Assembly (NCBI GenBank): GCA_914767715.1
Contig: OU612068.1
Location: 4,092,001 to 4,156,000, forward strand
Origin: Membranipora membranacea
Lineage: Eukaryota; Bryozoa; Gymnolaemata; Cheilostomatida; Membraniporidae
Direction of reading: 5' to 3'
DNA length: 64,000 bases
The position numbers were made by a program, and so were the translations under genes. The notes beneath the pieces were generated by a model. That model saw only the letters and a program-made list of their open reading frames with translations, had not been told where the DNA came from and made no database searches. Every line of letters starts with the position of its first letter. Within the stretch, counting starts at the first letter, position 1. Shown piece after piece: positions 37,321 through 49,343 of this stretch.

Positions 37321-40300
37321 ATGATGTCTTCCACCTCAACCGCCGGCTCAGATGGTATGGAACAAGTCAAAGAAATATTTGGTACAGCTATTGAGTCAGT
37401 CAAACCACTGCAGATGGTCAAAAACAGCTTCCACCTCTGTCATGAAAGCCAGACATTGCAAGTATGAATTTTTGCCAGTTACCAAACATTTTCTGTCCAA
37501 GGTATTGTAAAAGTAAATTAACGAAATACTACATGCACTGGATTGCATATTTCAACCCACACTATAGTTATATTTTCAAACAAGAGAAATAAGTTTGTCG
37601 CAAAAAATCACTGATTATCCAGCAAGCTTCTCCATGCCGTTCTGTTGTTGCAGATTGGTCATAGGACCTCTCAGAGGAGAGTTGATCTGAATGGTAAGCA
37701 ATGCCATGTTGCAGCATACGGTAAGGCTGTTATAGGGATGGTGAGTGCTGTGGAGACTGTGTTAGGAGATAGAGTTCAGTCAGGCATTGCCAGCATACCA
37801 ACCAACATCATCAATGAGCTCAAACTTCATGGAAGAGAGTGAGTGATTTTCTGATGATACCTAATGAGACCGGCTTGTTAGTTTTGTATAAATATTTTTA
37901 CTAAAACGTCATCAAATGTCATATATGGAAATCAAAGACTGAAAGCGGTAAAAGTTGACTTGATGATAGGGAATTGAAAGAGTAAAGCAGTAAAATGGTG
38001 TTTTTAAATAAAAGTCCTCTTTATTGTTCATAGTGACCTGATACCCAAATCTACCTCACATGTTAGGCTGTGTGAGGGAGCACACCTCAACATACCAGAT
38101 GAGGCATGTATGAAAACTTCGACTGACATCATGGACTTAGCTAAGAGTCTAAATAAAGATGATGTGCTGGTCACACTGACTTCAGGTAACAGCTGTATTT
38201 TGTAATAGGAGTTATCTCCTTTATATCAAGTGATAGACAATTCCATATTTGTGTAATTTTACCAAGTTTTACCAAAGAAAATCATGCACACAGAACCAAT
38301 CTTGTTCTTTTTAGGTTCATCAACTGTGACATTCACTTCTGTGCATTAAACTGATTTAGTAAAAAAAGTCCAAGTTTTCATTATACTTGTGGGTTTAAAA
38401 ATAATATATGGCTTAGTTGTTTGTGTATGGTCTGATTTCTTACTGATGGCTGTTTCTAATATTATTTTGCTCAGGTGGAGGATCAGCTTTACTTTCACTT
38501 CCTGTTCCTCCGCTTACCTTACAGGACATAATCACCACTACAAAGTCTCTGGCTAAGGCTGGAGCGGACATTGTGGAGCTGAATACAGTTAGGAAACATC
38601 TGGAAGTGCTAAAAGGTGGCGGATTAGCCCGGATAGCATATCCCGCTCAGGTAATATGTGTTTTTCTTTTGACCAGTATAATACCAAAACCCAAAGGTCA
38701 TGCTTCTGGGAATAGAATTGTCCTCATTTTGTTCCGAGATCCCAAATTGCAAATAAATTGTTTTAGCTGCATCAAAGGTCATAATTAAATTTAATTGAAT
38801 ATAAACTTCTCACCTGTGCTTGGAATGACTAATATTTACCACAATTAGAATAATAACATGAACAACATTGCATGATAGATCAGTGATATAATTATCGCTG
38901 TTCATCAAGACCAAGAAACTTTCATGATTGATGAACAAACAATCAGTGGTGATTCTGTCAAATAAGATTTATTCTAACTTATAATAGTTTTGTCTCTAAA
39001 TTAAGAATGTCAACCTACATTTATCATAGAAATATCAACAGAATGTCATGATAGTGATGATAATTCACATAATTTGTTTAAAATGTCTAGAAAAACCAAT
39101 TGTTACTATTTTGTTTTTCCTTGCTTTTCTTAAAATATAACGCACCAGACTTGACATGGTTGGGTTGTGTGCTGGTTTGCAGTCTACACAAGACATACTC
39201 TCCCAATGTTTCCCGCATATTTAATTCACAACTTTTATGAAGTTGAGCAATCTGTTTATTTTGCTCAAGTTATCGAGCTTTCAAAACTAATGCCGTCAGT
39301 CGAGATTTCAAATAGAGAGAAATGTATACGTAACATCGCTTGGGGCACATTTCCTTATAACCTTTTTTCATAGATTGTGACATTTTTTTCCCTGTCTTCT
39401 TGCCCAATAGCCCGAGGATGTGTTAGCCAATTGGTATAACGTTGTGAGCCACATGCTGCTCCTCACAGTTAAACTATGGATGCTGACATTTAGATCCCGG
39501 CGGCGCGCTTGAAGGTCATCGCTTCCACGAAACTGAAACTTTTATGTAATTATTGGGCAATTCAGCGGCAAAAAATACTTTTTCACAGCTGGTCATTGCC
39601 AAAAATATCTTGTGTTGAACGATTTCACAGTGTGTGGGCGTGTTATTGTCTACAAAAAATCGACTTCAAAGAAGTCGTCCGAGCATGAGCAATTTTAACA
39701 TGAGACGTAAATGAATAGCAAAAAAATTAAAACTAATAAAACTCGATATAACAATAGCAACTAAGAGGTGTGATCTCCAGTGATTCAAAGAGTTGAACAT
39801 CCAATTCTTTGAGTGATCACAGCTGTGAGACAAAATTTATTAATTTAAATAAGTCTACATCTAATTTTTATATTTATTTTTAATTTGTAGGTGGTGAATC
39901 TAATTCTATCAGACGTTGTAGGTGATCCTATTGATTGTATAGCCAGCGGTCCGACTGTTAGAGATACCAGTACATCTGAAGATGCTCTGGATATAGTGAG
40001 AAGATTACTCAGTCCTAACCAGGTAATTTCTGTTGCTTTATCAAACTATGACATTTTTTTTGCTGATTTGCAGAAGATCTGGTCTGTCACACAGATTCAT
40101 GGCTTTATCAGTGTTGTAGTAATACAGTATACACCCTCTATCGGGTTACAAATACGCTGCAGATTGTTGCTTACATAACATGTGTTGCCGAATTACCACA
40201 GGCCTACTCTAATTTCCCTTTTTATTGTATGAATGACTTGTTATGGGTTGCATAAAATCCTGTATTTTTTCGGGCACACCCTTGAGCCAACTATGGAAAC

Positions 40301-42567
40301 CCAGCGACATTTACATTTTCATGAGCACGTGCAGTATGAATTTACACAAATACCCAATTGTCATCTAAATATACATGTTTGATTATTAATGGTACATTTT
40401 TTTATGACCTAATACGTCTCAAGGCTATTCCACAAAAAGTGTTGTCATCAATCAATCGTTAATCTGATTCCAATTATTCCAGCTACCTACGGCTGTCATG
40501 GAGGTCCTATCGACAGATGCTAAAGCTAAATATTTATCTAGTCTGGACAATGGCAGTCATTTTCCTGATGAGAATGTTCATAATGTTATCATCGGATCGA
40601 ACACCATAGCACTAGACTCCGCAGTGCGGAAATGTCAAAGTATGGATATTACAGCCGTCACAGTAACCTCCCAGCTATGTGGTACGGCCTCGCAGGTATG
40701 ATGTGATTTTCCATGAATGTTGTCCAGGCATGATAAATTTCTGCAACTTTTATCGAGTGGCGTGATTTTACTGCATGACTAAATGATGTAGTTCAACAGA
40801 AGCCTTCTTTTGGAAAATTAACAATTAGAAATCGGCAGACTGTTCACAAGGTCCTACAAGCGACCAAAACAATCACACACACATTAAATGAATTTTGTTA
40901 TTAATATTAAAAATAATATGCGATATCGAAGATAAAAAAGAAACTCATATCTAAATTTCTTAATTAAATTTTGTGTTATAATACACATGCATTGACAAAT
41001 TTAATGAATTAAAAATCTCATTCACTTAATTTTGTGTCTGTATAATTTTTATAATAATTAAGTTGTTGTGGATATAACAAATTAAAAAAAGGTTATTAGC
41101 AGAATTTATTTACTGTGTGCCAATGCTGGTACATTGTTTGTTCATCACCAGCATTAGTGTTAATCTTTTTCTTCTCTGGTTTGACCTAACGCTGTAGGTT
41201 GGTATCGATATGGCCAAGCTAGCCCATAGAATAGTACAGCAAGACGTTCCCACCCAGCTACTTGATGGGCTATTTACTGACACTCTTGTATTCTCTGACG
41301 GCCTACATGAGATTCTCAGCCGAGCGATGACTGAAGCCAGGGAGACCAAACGATCCATCTGTTTACTGTTTGCTGGGGAGACAACTGTGGAAGTCAAAGG
41401 CAAAGGAAAAGGTGAGAGCCATATACAGCTGGTATGGCTATCATAACTTTTATTAGAACAAACCTCGTTTTAATTATATCAAATCTAATTACAGTGAGTG
41501 TGTTATAATTACAGGAAGGAGTCAGATATGGAGGCTGGCAGATATCTTTAGGATGTTTTTTGCAGATGTCTAAGATATATTCATGAACTTTTTATTGATT
41601 TATTTGTCACAAACATTTTAGCAATTTGCACGTTTGGACAAAACAATATGTATATGATGTTAGTATCTGCCCCCAGATAGCTTTTTGTCATGTTATGCGA
41701 GATAGGGATTCTATTCCACTTTCTCAGAATTCTGCTAGGTGTAGTAGATATGACTCGGCAGAATGCAGGAGGCTAAAATGAGTACTAATTTATACTTGAT
41801 ATCGTCTCATTGCTTCTCCCATGACAATGCAGCCTTTGTGGTGATTGAGGATGACATTTTACGTGACTGACTTTAAAGTACTTGTGTGTCTGAAATCTTT
41901 GCCTGTAAATGAAGTTTTCGTTGGAGTAAAAAACTAATGATTGGTGACTGACCTTTACTGATGACGGCATCCCTCCCTACTTAGATAAGCAATGTTCGAT
42001 ATATAATGAAATAAGCGTGTAGTTCAAGGTCGTCAAGACAATATTAACCATCAAACATCGAAAAATGTTTCTGGTGTCAGAATATCATTTGATGCAATGT
42101 AGGCACGAGGAGATACTCTGCGCATTTCTAAGAAATTACGGCTGTACTTATCCCATTATCAATTTACAAAGTCAGTGCAGACTGTTGCTTACTAGCAAGG
42201 CCAGGTCGAGATTTATCCCCCTTAGATAAGATATTGTTGTATCTTATCTGATTCAGGTGGCAGAAATCAGGAGATGTGTTTGAGTGCTATGATAAAATTG
42301 TCCTCTCTTGGAGTTCCTTCTGAGAAGGTCACATTTGCATCTGTTGGAACAGATGGACAGGATGGTCCGACAGATGCTGCAGGTGCTATTGTGACACCTG
42401 ACAGTCTTTCTGGTAACGGAAGTGACAACTGTCCTCATAAGGCCTTGGAGAACAACGACTCCTATACATTTTTCAGCAAGCTCAACAATGGAAGAAACCT
42501 GGTAATGACTGGGCTGACAGGGACCAATGTTATGGATATTAGTATCTTACACATATCTGGTCTATGA
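37321..42567 (+). CDS. GLYCTK: Glycerate kinase (GLYCTK, MOFRL family), complete, eight coding exons
   Basis: Phosphorylates D-glycerate with ATP in serine and fructose breakdown. Exons 37321-37461, 37654-37838, 38034-38185, 38475-38650, 39891-40022, 40483-40695, 41198-41411 and 42257-42567 join in frame to 1524 bases, 507 residues (human about 523). Seen: GKAVIGM, a glycine-rich TSGGGSALL loop made across exons 3/4, LNTVRKHLEVLKGGGLA, LILSDVVGDPIDCIASGPT, NVIIGSNT, then the MOFRL part: LLFAGETTVEVKGKGKGGRNQE and SVGTDGQDGPTDAAGA, ending TGLTGTNVMD. All are family hallmarks. In human and bacterial enzymes the segment is GGETTV or GGEPTV; here the first Gly is Ala. Human protein has a longer N-terminal leader; here the first Met gives no clear mitochondrial leader, and an acceptor-like TTTAG just upstream leaves room for an extra 5' exon. 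Confidence 0.95.
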
Positions 42568-42734
42568 TATTACTAAGATTCAGTACTTATGGTGCTATTT
42601 TTGCAAAGCATTTTTTTGCTCCTTGCATTTCATACTTAATGTAATATATATTTATAATATATATATCGTCAATAAATTTCATCGACGTCTGTTACTATTT
42701 TTGTTACTGACTGATCTGGCACTTGACAAAGTTA

Positions 42735-42740
42735 AATAAA
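42735..42740 (+). promoter_or_regulatory. Candidate poly(A) signal of GLYCTK
   Basis: AATAAA, followed by a second overlapping AATAAA-like word, lies about 170 bases after the GLYCTK stop codon. An earlier AATAAA is near 42671. Confidence 0.5.
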
Positions 42741-44040
42741 TAAAAATCGGATTTTTCTCTTATACAGTTTAAAGTTGAGAATTAAATCACTGTGGCTCTA
42801 TAGAGCATTTTTAAAGCTAGCTATTTAGGATCCGATGGCTGTGTACAATGTGTGGGTGAAAACCCGCACCTCTTCAACGATAAAGTGAGCTATTCAAAAT
42901 GTTGCAAGATATAATATGTGATGCTTTAAAGATTTAAAGCACAAACCACGTATACATGTAATCCTTGTGTGCTAAAATCACTTTGAGTAAAATGAAAATC
43001 TCAGAAAGTAACTCAATGACTATAGCATAATTGGCTTAATCTATACGAGTATTTTCCAATATGTCAGTTCAACGTCAGTGCAATGACATCAACAACCAAA
43101 ATTTATGCTTTTACTGACCATTTCCTTGGAACCTGCTAAGTCATCCTAATTGGCAATTACAGATGAATTAACCAAGATTTACATGTATTCTTTGACATGT
43201 GGGAGTTACATATTAGCAGCACACTATTGAGATTATTAGCTTAAGTAAACCAGGTGCGAACTCAATATCTCACTGATATCTGTAGTCTCACGTCAGCTAT
43301 GAGTGCGCCAAGTCTGGCAACACGGATGATTTTGTAGTCTGAATTCACCTTTGTGCTTGCTGGACTCATTGGTATGGTGACCCTCTGTCATTCTGATTTT
43401 AATACATTTTTGCCTAACAGCTGCCTAAAGTTGGTCTTATGATTGAGACACCATTGTCATATACCTTTGGCTGGGCAGCTATTTAATTTTACTTTAATAA
43501 GCAAGGCAATAATTGAATGCAGTTTGAGGACCATATTTTGATATCACGGAGATTGCTATTTTAACTTGAAGGACTCGATCCGTTTAAAACTGCATCCTGA
43601 TTTAAACAACTCATTGAAATTTATCAACAAATAGATTTATTGTCAAATAGCTCAAGATGAATCTGAAAAATAATATGTCATACAATAATAATCTCATCAA
43701 ATATATTGAGACCTGGCACCATCCCGCAAATTAAATGTTGATAAAATACCAAAAATAGCTGCACATGTTAAATTTCGCTAAAATGGAAGGAGCGTTCTCT
43801 TTCCGATAATACTTAGTGAACCATTAATCATAGTTTGACAAAACTTTAAAAAAAACCAATTAAAAAAATTCCAGTACATAAAATGAGATCCTCTGTAACA
43901 TCGAGGTTATCCCCCTCTTTCCCGATGTGGCAGATATTACCCATTATCTGAAAATCTGAAAACTTTCAGCGTGCTCTGTTCATTACATGGTCACCGGATA
44001 CAAACGTTTATATGTAGCATTTCCAACAGGGTTTATATTC
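42741..44040. other. Intergenic, no feature recognised
   Basis: Between the GLYCTK 3' end and the neuropeptide stop codon I see AT-rich sequence without credible coding frames or RNA genes. The 3' UTR of the neuropeptide gene must lie in the right part. Confidence 0.5.
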
Positions 44041-44841
44041 TCATGGCTGTTTTTCAGTGTTGTCTGCACCATAGTTTACTGACAAGTCATCGTCATATGG
44101 GCGTTTCCCCATTCCCATATGCTGCCTTTTGCCCATGCCCATATGCTGTCTCTTATCAAGGCCATTACTACTCGCAGTCTCGTCCAAACTATCATCAAAT
44201 GTTCGTTTACCCAGACCATTATGCGCTCTTTTTGTGTACCATTGTATGAAACGTTCACCGCTACTCCATTTGTCAATAGCACTTCCTAAAGGTTTTTGAT
44301 CTCGTTCCTCTGAATTTTCTGTCTCCTCATAATCTTGTGTCGTAGCTACAGCCACGCTGGCAGCATGGTCCTTGAATTCTCTGACAAGGTTATCATTTGA
44401 CCTACTTGCTTTATCTTGGTCCTTTTCTTGTGTATCCTCAGATTTTCTTTTGGCTGCTGCCCTGTTGGAGAGCTGTACAGCCGCCAGTTGTTGTGGCATC
44501 TCATCGTCAGTGTATCCAGCTTTCATATTTATATGAGGCCCTCTGCTGCTGTCTTCTTGATCAGGCACGGTAAAGTCTTCATCATCATAGAATTCAATGT
44601 GAGAATCGGGAACCTGCTGATTTGCCTGGCTGACTTTTCTTATCGCCTCCTCCCGAGTTTTACCATGAATAAACTCGCTGAGAAGGCTCTCTAAATTGTA
44701 GCCATTGGGATCTACAGCCATTGTGAGTTTTGAAATGCCATGCTGGATTTTCGGATCTCTTGCAAAGTCATTTGAAATCACCATGCCGCACACCAGACCA
44801 ATCACTGTCGATAATATGTAGAGTGAATGAATATACGTCAT
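44041..44841 (-). CDS. Putative secreted neuropeptide precursor with two QHMGM-amide copies
   Basis: Single-exon 266-residue frame. It starts with a signal peptide (YILSTVIGLVCGMVIS). The long middle is acidic and rich in Gln, Asp and Glu, like many prohormone spacers. The C-terminal 65 residues show ordered dibasic processing: WYT-KR, AHNGLG-KR (206-213), an acidic spacer ending LD-KR, then QHMGMG-KR twice in tandem (232-247), then a 19-residue acidic tail. By known rules (prohormone convertase, carboxypeptidase, amidation from Gly, N-terminal Gln cyclisation) it would release pGlu-His-Met-Gly-Met-amide twice and Ala-His-Asn-Gly-Leu-amide once. No known peptide family is recognised; the pGlu-His start resembles TRH only superficially. 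Gene orientation and neighbours give no more. Coding status is well supported by the repeats at protein level, which use different third bases. Confidence 0.8.
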   Translation of the reverse strand: MTYIHSLYILSTVIGLVCGMVISNDFARDPKIQHGISKLTMAVDPNGYNLESLLSEFIHGKTREEAIRKVSQANQQVPDSHIEFYDDEDFTVPDQEDSSRGPHINMKAGYTDDEMPQQLAAVQLSNRAAAKRKSEDTQEKDQDKASRSNDNLVREFKDHAASVAVATTQDYEETENSEERDQKPLGSAIDKWSSGERFIQWYTKRAHNGLGKRTFDDSLDETASSNGLDKRQHMGMGKRQHMGMGKRPYDDDLSVNYGADNTEKQP

Positions 44842-46390
44842 GTTAGTTTGAGAGATTCTGTCTTCTTGATTATTGTTGGTGAGAGATAGAGACTTTCTTT
44901 ATGACACCTTCATCAACAGAAAGAAAAAAACCTTATCAGATATAATGTAAGAGTGAAAACATCGAATGGAAAACAATATTATTGAAAAGTCTTGGGTGCC
45001 AAGGATTCACATTTTTAAAGAGGGAAAAAATATTTTCTCGACAATATTTCATGCATTGATGCAGTGTAAGATATCCAGATTGTTTCATATGGTATACTCA
45101 CGGCTGAAAGAGCTTTTTTGCTATCCAAATGGAAGTGCCTGCCTGCAGTTTTTAAGACGAATGCAAAGACCTCACAAATCCCTGGTATTTATACTACTGC
45201 CAAAATCAATCAATGAATATATACTCACTGCCAAAAGGAACGATATTTACCAACATTAAAATCATTTGTATTGGCAGACGTGTCAGGTCGCTGTGTTTCT
45301 CGGAAATCAGTTGTAGTCAGCAGGCGGTAAGGTGTCAGCGATGACGTAGCATGTACGTAGTATATGTGATTCCACTTTGTTGACAGATAGTTGTTGAAGC
45401 CTGGGGTATTTTTTACGAATAATATCTAACTGTCACGGTTGCTTATAAATTTTTTGTGGGTTTGGAAATTTTTTTTCTGCTGATTCTGGTACTCGGCTTC
45501 AATTGTAGAGCGTAATACTTGGGAATTGACTTGGTTGTACTTGATGTACACTGCCGGAAAAATCGTCTTAACATGCACACGAGTACTATCAAATTTGTTG
45601 CTTGGATGTTGAAATTAAATGAATCTTATTGTTTAATATCCCAGAGAGCTCCAGTTTTGTTCTCATGTCAAGAGTGAGTCCCACACATGTGAGATTGTTT
45701 TCATAAAACAACGTTAAGTCATGTTCGTGTACCTATCACAGCATTATAAATTTAAAAGTGTCCATACATGATAATTTGTGCTGGCTTGGCAAATATGTAT
45801 GACACCATAGCTATATGTGAATACGTGTAAGGGTTTCAAAAACACCATTTTTATGCACACATAACCAATGAACCCAATAAAAAGTTGTTCCAATGTATAA
45901 TTATAACCCCATTTATCTTTTTACTGTTTCACAACAGTAGGTAGCCCATCACCTGGTGCACCATCAACTTCCGATTCATGACACCTCAACACTAGATTTG
46001 GCGTTATTGTCTGCTTTGGTCGTTATGGAGTTACATGGTATGATAATCATCTAGCCTTTCTGAGTAAAGGCATTCTGTATTGAGCTTTAGCTTGGAAAAT
46101 TCACAGAGCTCTGATGCAACACTGATAAGTGATGGTTCTGTGTTTGTTGATGAGGTTTGCTTATGATCTCTTACGTGAAGACTTCAGCTACATCCTTGCT
46201 GTAAATGTAAATGTAAGTGTTTGTTATGACATTGATTGTAATTTTTGCCTTAGAGTGTCTCAGATATCTACTGTTCCTTTTTTCCATAATTGTTTGACAA
46301 AGTTCTTAGTGAGATATTAACCAAATCTTGATCTTGGAAATATGGTTAGTGGAAGGATTATGGTAATTTTAGGTTATTTACCCTTAAATA
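44842..46390. other. Intergenic, probable upstream region of the neuropeptide gene
   Basis: No gene, tRNA or repeat recognised. The promoter of the neuropeptide gene should lie at its left edge. Short open frames have no recognisable product. Confidence 0.5.
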
Positions 46391-46545
46391 TTGCCATGGA
46401 AACTGATGGAAGGGGTGGTGGGGGCTCCGCCTACGGAATCCCCGTGCTGTGAAGTACCCCATGGTGGCTTGGTGGTCTAGGGGTATGATTCGCTCTTTGG
46501 GTGCCCGTAGCCTTTGACCCTCACGCTAAACCTTGACCTCATGTA
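46390..46545 (+). pseudogene. Degenerate tRNA-Pro(TGG) copy with duplicated 5' flank
   Basis: From 46466 the sequence starts as GGCTTGGTGGTCTAGGGGTA, identical to the intact tRNA-Pro at 62466-62537, keeps the TTTGGGT anticodon loop, then decays: the T arm and 3' acceptor are not pairable. About 75 bases upstream (CCATGGAAACT... GGTGGTG... CCCCATGGT) also match the flank of the intact gene, so a DNA segment with gene and flank was copied. Confidence 0.8.
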
Positions 46546-46980
46546 GACTTGCAAGCTTTATGGGATATACTAAGGGGTTTACACTAAGTTTCACTAGAAC
46601 AATTACGGCAATATTCTATCGGGTTGCTGGAAATTAACTCCTGGCAATCATCCAGTACATGACATTTGGGACTGAGTCTCCAATGAAGAAGAACAAATAA
46701 AGAGCGGCAGGTATCCTTGTAGCAGTTTGTGTTTACCAATAAATACTTATAATTTTGGAGTTGTCTCGTTTTATTTTGGAATAGATAAATCCAATGACTG
46801 TTTTGCTGCTCTGTACCTTTAAAATCAAGTTCCCATTAATTATGCAAATAACGGCAATCTAGGCAAACATGGAGTGTATAAAGTTGTACTATATACTATG
46901 ATATACTTTTGTGGACTTGCAGCTGAAACCACAACGGTTCCTGATAAGAAGGCATTAAAATAACATATCCATATGTGATG

Positions 46981-47157
46981 GTGTAACCTAGACCATGTTT
47001 GGTCCATTTGCCTACATTCCGAGTTGCTCCCGATCCACTGGACACCTGCGGCGTGACCAGTAGAGGGGGCAACTCCAAAGCGTCGGCAAATGGATCAAAC
47101 TTGATCTAGTGTAACCATAAACATATAAATAAGTATTTATATGTTTATGGGTGTAAC
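46981..47157. mobile_element. Fold-back element plus adjacent minimal palindrome, separated by GTGTAAC repeats
   Basis: 46983-47116 has two arms of about 60 bases (left starting GTAACCTAGACCATGTTTGG, right the approximate complement) around a short centre. Directly next to it 47115-47150 is a pair of perfect 17-base arms (CCATAAACATATAAATA) with a 2-base spacer. GTGTAAC stands at 46981, 47109 and 47151, i.e. at every border, as target-site duplications would. The 17-base arm equals the ends of the repeat at 52681-52842. Confidence 0.7.
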
Positions 47158-48410
47158 AGTATTAGTGTAAGTTCTCTGTAGGCCGTATGTATAAACTTCA
47201 TTTCCAAAATGGCCGCATTTTTTTACAGTATTTTGTAAATTGAATTAACATGAAATGGACCAAAGAAGAACACTGGTTTCCACTGTAACGGCCATGGCCA
47301 GCAACGTCTGATTTATAAATCAATTTTATTCCACAGGTATTTGCTGCCTTGGGTGTGCTATTTCTGACTGAGTGTTTGTGGATAGCTATAGATAAGGACC
47401 TACTGGTGCACAATTTGATGAATGATGCTAATTTTGTATGTAATAGTTAATAGTTAGATATGTAAGTATACGATAAATATAGCTACATGTCAGAAGAAAG
47501 TAATTTGTAGGGGTGTGAAAAAATGTGTGTAATTCATTTGAAGTGGGTACTGTAGGTTGTGATCATCTTGTTTATACTACATCTTGGGCTGTTACTGTAT
47601 TTCGATCAACCATAAGTCATTCTCCTATCCCATCATAGGAAATTCCACAACTCAGCGGCAACGCAACAAACTGATGGCCTTGTGCGGGTTCTCTTTGCGA
47701 TGTATTTACACAGGATAGGAAAGAAGGTCAGTGAAAGCATTATGGTAATTTTGACTACCCATCGTGAGCACACTTATCCTGATATCACAAAAGTATTTAT
47801 CTCATCGCCAAGTATCATGGAATGAGGTAAGTATGGATATATACATAAGAACAAATTGCAGTGAAGCCATTTATACATGAATGCTACACAATATCTTACA
47901 TAAATGCACAATCACTGATTCTATTGATCTGATGATTGGCCTCGCAGTCTAGGATTCTTTGCCACATAACTTGGTGCATATAAATGAGCATGTGATTATA
48001 TGCGCAGAGTTGTTCCCTCTTGTCATATGAGAAGACAAAACTTTATTATTGTTAGTTCGTAATAAAGTGTGATCAGGGAGTGTGTGATCATCTCCATTTC
48101 TCCATTTACATTTAAAGGTTCCACAGGCCAAATGAGTTCACAGGAAAGAAGATGGGGCCAGTCAAAGTTCTTATGTACCTTGTACCAGCAGTCCAACAAG
48201 AGACTGTAAGCAAAACCTGGGGCCATTATAAAGAAACCGTTGAACACCCCCAAGTCTGTAAGTAAAAATTAAATCATTCAATATACTCAATTATGATTGT
48301 AGATCCAAGACCGTAAGAAATCTGCTCAACTCTCTGTTGTTTATTTCATTTTCTACTTTGAACAGGTAAGGCTCCGTAGGGGTTAATTTATACATTATCT
48401 TTTGTTGTAC
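47158..48410. other. Intergenic, no feature recognised
   Basis: No recognisable gene. On the minus strand an AATAAA at 48340-48345 could serve as the poly(A) signal of the GPCR gene that ends at 48411. Confidence 0.45.
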
Positions 48411-49343
48411 TCAGCTCCCAACTCGATTATGATTCAATTTCAATCTTGCCCGAAACTTGGGAAGAGTTGCAATATAGATGAAAAAGGGTAAGCAGCTATA
48501 GGAGAATACTAAATGGATAGAAATAAAATTCCACCATGGTAAATAGATTTGGGTAAATGTCCAATATACCACCAGGATAAAAAATGGACTCCAGCTCAAA
48601 TAATACAATCCTAAACTCAGTGCTAACGTCCTCATTGCTCCAAAAATATGTTTTCTTGAGTTGGGATTTCTCATTTTACAAACTCTCACTATTATCAGCA
48701 GATGAGTAATTGCCTGAATAGACATAGGAATTAACAAGAATGGCAATGTCACAATAATTATGTCTTTGGGTCGATGTACACCCAAACACCCTGGGGCATA
48801 AGATTCAAAATGAAATTCCAGCTGGTTAGTAACATAGACAAGCACACTAAGTATAGCTGGTAGTATATAACAGCATGATATAATTCCAAAAGCTATATAT
48901 TTAGAGTTTTTGTGAATAGAGAGTCTCCGGTGGTGGAAAGGTCTGCAGACAGACAGACATTTCTCGATGGAAAGGCAGCTGTGCAGCCAAGTCGTAATTG
49001 CGATAGAGATTACAGTCGCAAGGGCAAACCAGTAACACGCCTCCATATCCATAGTCAGATTGCCCATAGCCAGTGTCGCGAGAACTTGACTGTATGGTAT
49101 TAAAGTCAGCAGGTCTGCTACAGCTAGTCCAATCATGAAGTAATGCTGAAGTTGCAGTTTTCTCATTCTCCTGAAGGCAATGAGCACTAGTATATTACCA
49201 ACAAGGGTCAGTAGTAATATAGTGGAGGGCACAGCCACTAAGGCAATAGGCAAAGAGGATTCCCCAAGTCCAGTCTCCTCATTTAATCCAGCCATCTCTT
49301 CTGTTTTATTGTTTGACATTGAAGTTTTGTCATAAAGAAACAA
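48411..49343 (-). CDS. Divergent class A (rhodopsin-like) GPCR, intronless
   Basis: 310-residue frame with seven hydrophobic segments. Family marks: GN in helix 1 (49-50), LAVADLL in helix 2 with the conserved Asp at 77, Cys103 before helix 3 and Cys186 in loop 2 for the usual disulfide, an N-glycosylation site NKT near the N terminus, and SWSP in helix 6 in place of CWxP. Deviations: the DRY site at the end of helix 3 reads EKC (127-129), and helix 7 has SCLPFFIY where NPxxY is expected. Helix 3 lacks the Asp typical of amine receptors, so a biogenic-amine ligand is unlikely. A second Met at residue 9 is an alternative start. The class is clear; the ligand is unknown. The neuropeptide gene lies 3.6 kb downstream on the same strand. 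Confidence 0.88.
   Translation of the reverse strand: MFLYDKTSMSNNKTEEMAGLNEETGLGESSLPIALVAVPSTILLLTLVGNILVLIAFRRMRKLQLQHYFMIGLAVADLLTLIPYSQVLATLAMGNLTMDMEACYWFALATVISIAITTWLHSCLSIEKCLSVCRPFHHRRLSIHKNSKYIAFGIISCCYILPAILSVLVYVTNQLEFHFESYAPGCLGVHRPKDIIIVTLPFLLIPMSIQAITHLLIIVRVCKMRNPNSRKHIFGAMRTLALSLGLYYLSWSPFFILVVYWTFTQIYLPWWNFISIHLVFSYSCLPFFIYIATLPKFRARLKLNHNRVGS

Noticed and set aside
44041-44841. TRH precursor
   Set aside because: The peptides begin with Gln-His but continue Met-Gly-Met; no His-Pro-Gly or related TRH unit is present.
46466-46540. Second functional tRNA-Pro
   Set aside because: T arm and 3' acceptor do not pair; only the first half is intact.
48023-48253. 76-residue minus-strand frame downstream of the GPCR
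   Set aside because: No domain, no splice context and no clear codon pattern.
48411-49343. Assignment as a biogenic-amine receptor
   Set aside because: Helix 3 lacks the amine-binding Asp, and the DRY and NPxxY motifs are absent; only class A membership is supported.
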